Of a DNA stretch of 64,000 nucleotides, positions 61,461-64,000 are shown in pieces (the stretch's first letter is position 1; each line of letters begins with the position of its first letter). The notes under the pieces were generated by a model. The model did no database searches. It was not told the origin of the DNA and saw only the letters and a list, made by a program, of their open reading frames with translations. The position numbers and the translations under genes are program-made. The stretch covers positions 36,874,676-36,938,675 of the forward strand of contig CM049311.1 of assembly GCA_026874595.1 (NCBI GenBank), written 5' to 3'. The stretch is from Sipunculus nudus (taxonomy: Eukaryota > Annelida > Sipuncula > Golfingiida > Sipunculidae).

Positions 61461-64000
61461 GATTTATTGAGGTTTATTTTTGTACATAGAAAAAGCATGA
61501 AAATTATTGTTTTACAATAAGCTTACACCGAATGAATAATGGTTCTACCGAATCGCCTCTCATATTTTTTTTATGAATGAACACCAAATTATTGGTCTTG
61601 ATGCTGTTAGTTATCTACTCACTCCAAAAGAATCTTTACGTGTATAATTAATGCAAAATAATTAATGCAAAATTGATTAAACTTTGTGGTGTTTATATAG
61701 ATTATGCCACCCATTCGTGTATCTTTCGTGCAAAATGGCAAATTTCATTTTTTTAAACAGGTTAATTCAAACAAATCGCCAGTTTACTCCGTAGAAAAAT
61801 TAATGTTTTTGTGCGGCTTGACGTGCTTAAATCTTTTAAGCCTCTCCTCATATGTGGGTGAGGCTTATTGGAGTTGATAAGCTGATTTAAACATCCCTGT
61901 GTTGGACAAATTTTTATTCTTGCTGAACTTTCTTAGGTTAACCCGGGTCTAACGCGTCGTTTGCAGCTTTTCTCCGTTTTTTTCTTGGAGATTTAGCGCA
62001 AACACGAGAAGAAGACAAAAAAGAGTAAAAACATTGTAATCGATGGCCTTGCACGGCGGGGAGCTGAGAAAGTCCACCCACATATATGTGACCCAAATAT
62101 AAATGGGGAAGTTAACTCATTAACCGCATTACCATTCCTTTTTCTTCTTGAATATATTTACCTTGGAATTTGAAAGTACTTTTATTTACTAAGTGTTCCA
62201 TTAAGTCCACCTAAGCTGGATACTTCATGTACTAAATACATGATTTTATGTACTATTTCATCATATAGAATGTTCAAATAATAAAGATTGAGTGAAATTC
62301 CTCTTTGGGATTCTGTTGTTTATTGAAGGATATCATTAATATTGAAATTTCAGTTCAACGCGATGCAGTAAACAGTAGTCAGTTTCATATGTATCATAAT
62401 ATAAAAATATTTATTATAATAATGGTAAAAAAATGGCGATTCCATTTTCCAAGGTAGTAGATCATATGATGAACTTCAAACATCATATTAAATAATATTT
62501 CATACTCATAAAAAAGATATATGAAAAATCACGGAAGATGCTTTGGTAAAAAAAACAACTGACTTGAACTTTGAAAATCTAACGAAGCGTCCGTACTCAT
62601 GCAACCCGCGTTTATGATTTTTAAAATATTTTAAAGGGTACACGGTCCAACCTTTTTACATTTATGTATATAGTTAAAGCTCGTCTATTCGCCAGAGATA
62701 AAACTCTTTGTAATTTGTAATCCTACATCTTCTGGTGCCCCTAATCTGAACACGTTACAGTTTCGAGATTTTGCGATATTTATGTTAATTATTATTTCCG
62801 TAATTGATGTAAGGAGCGCACTTTGCGATCTCAAAATTGATTTTTATGAAGTATTTTGTAACCTCCCCCCCCCCCCCCCCCCCCCCCCGCGTCTGATAAG
62901 TTCAGGTTGAGTAAGGTCTCACGATCCGATATTGTTATGTTTGTTTGACATCGCAGCATATTCGTGGCGACCCAGGGAAGCCGAAGAGCCCAAATGATGT
63001 TTGTATAACAATATGAATTAAATCATAATTAATCCAAACGATATATTAAGTGTAATCGTCATCTTAATACCAACATATTACATAAGCACATAACTTGAAT
63101 TAAATACAAATGTACGTCTACTTTTGATATAAACAGGCCGAAACATTTGGACCGAAACTGGACCGCCATCTTCCGCAAAATTAGGATAAAAAAATTCCAG
63201 AAACGGACGCAAAAAACCCAAACAAGCCCACCTCCCAATTTATTTTTAATATTATCTAAATATCCCGTAAACCAACGTTTTATATGTGTTCAGATCTCTC
63301 ACAAATTGCAATTATCGTTCAACGAACTCCGCGAATCTTTTCTGACACATGAGCTGGCAGATTGACTCAGCATTTTCCTTACGGCCGGTACTCAAAAAAA
63401 AAATTTCTGTGCATTCAGCAGGATCCGTGAATTTGATATGCGTGTGTAGAATTAAAGACACAACGAACCAGATATTTCTGATCTTGACACACAGAGGCCC
63501 GGTTCTTTTTTTTAAACATTTTGTTGACAGTTCTGTTAAGGGTTATTGACAGTTTATTTGCATAAAGACACCCCCTGCCTCATCAATGTCAACATGGTAA
63601 GACGAGAAAGATTGTCCGCCGACACTTTTTGAGCGTATTTATATTTTTCCGGGGGGAAAGATGTTTAAACTGATGTTTACTGACGATCTGTTAACTTGTG
63701 AGGTGACACATCGTATTTTCACCGAGTTTGAGTCATGTCTAAGGTATTAACGCACCATGAAATATCCACAGGTTACCGCGCATAAGACGTAACAGCCATT
63801 GACCTTGACTTACGCGTTAGCAAATGATTTCCAGCGGCACAAACAACTGTGTGGCTCGGTAGCAGCTGAAGTTCTCTAAATAGGAGCACTGTTGACAAGA
63901 TCCAACGAAAGACCAAGAGACAATTCCTAATACTGCTTAGGAAATGTGCAGTCTGACGTCAGCTGTTATTTGCTGAAAAACCAACACGGTTTCAATGTGT
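61461..64000. other. no gene recognised
   Basis: A C-run lies at 62865-62888. The short frames 63147-63365 and 63349-63549 (plus) overlap in different frames and lack motifs. Otherwise the sequence looks unique. Confidence 0.4.

Overview
The window looks like non-coding DNA from a eukaryotic, probably marine invertebrate, nuclear genome. It is AT-rich and full of long (TA)n, (CA)n and homopolymer tracts. It has no long open reading frames outside one degraded retrotransposon, and many short interspersed repeats in both orientations. The retroelement type and the SINE/MITE texture would fit a mollusc or another lophotrochozoan, but the sequence alone does not prove the lineage. I found no host protein-coding gene, functional tRNA, rRNA or CRISPR array that I can defend.

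Layout. 340-4945 (minus strand) is a decayed, 3'-truncated Ty3/gypsy-class LTR retrotransposon: one LTR, a broken gag (coiled coil, capsid, CCHC knuckle), an aspartic protease, a complete but frameshifted integrase with its GPY/F tail, and then only the start of a reverse transcriptase. The order PR-IN-RT is the Gmr1-like (Ty1/copia-like) order rather than the usual PR-RT-RH-IN. It abuts a (TA)n tract, and on the other side of that tract lies a 0.94 kb hAT-like non-autonomous element (4984-5928). Two related solo LTRs lie at 12351-13190 (minus) and 37124-37945 (plus); the latter has a 4-bp target duplication. The solo LTRs carry a tail of about 130 bp that is missing from the LTR of the coding copy.

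The rest is a mosaic of non-autonomous elements and tandem repeats. These include a six-copy 130-bp satellite (6806-7594), a foldback MITE (8702-8909), a MITE with 5-bp target duplications (22156-22359), a Harbinger-like MITE with TAA duplications (26161-26442), a Helitron-like 3' end (28198-28223, minus), tRNA-related SINE pieces (30255-30345, 41195-41330, 46630-46860, 52150-52440), a palindrome-punctuated tandem array (38351-38788) and a pogo/Tigger-like element with TA duplications (58617-60028). Two families of dispersed repeats recur several times across the window.

Between these lie kilobases of apparently unique AT-rich sequence, consistent with an intron or an intergenic region. A few features there could be regulatory (a cluster of CRE-like sites at 55348-55395) or structural (perfect hairpins and palindromes). 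I see no undescribed multi-gene system; the most unusual items are the pol domain order and the LTR mosaicism of the retroelement family.
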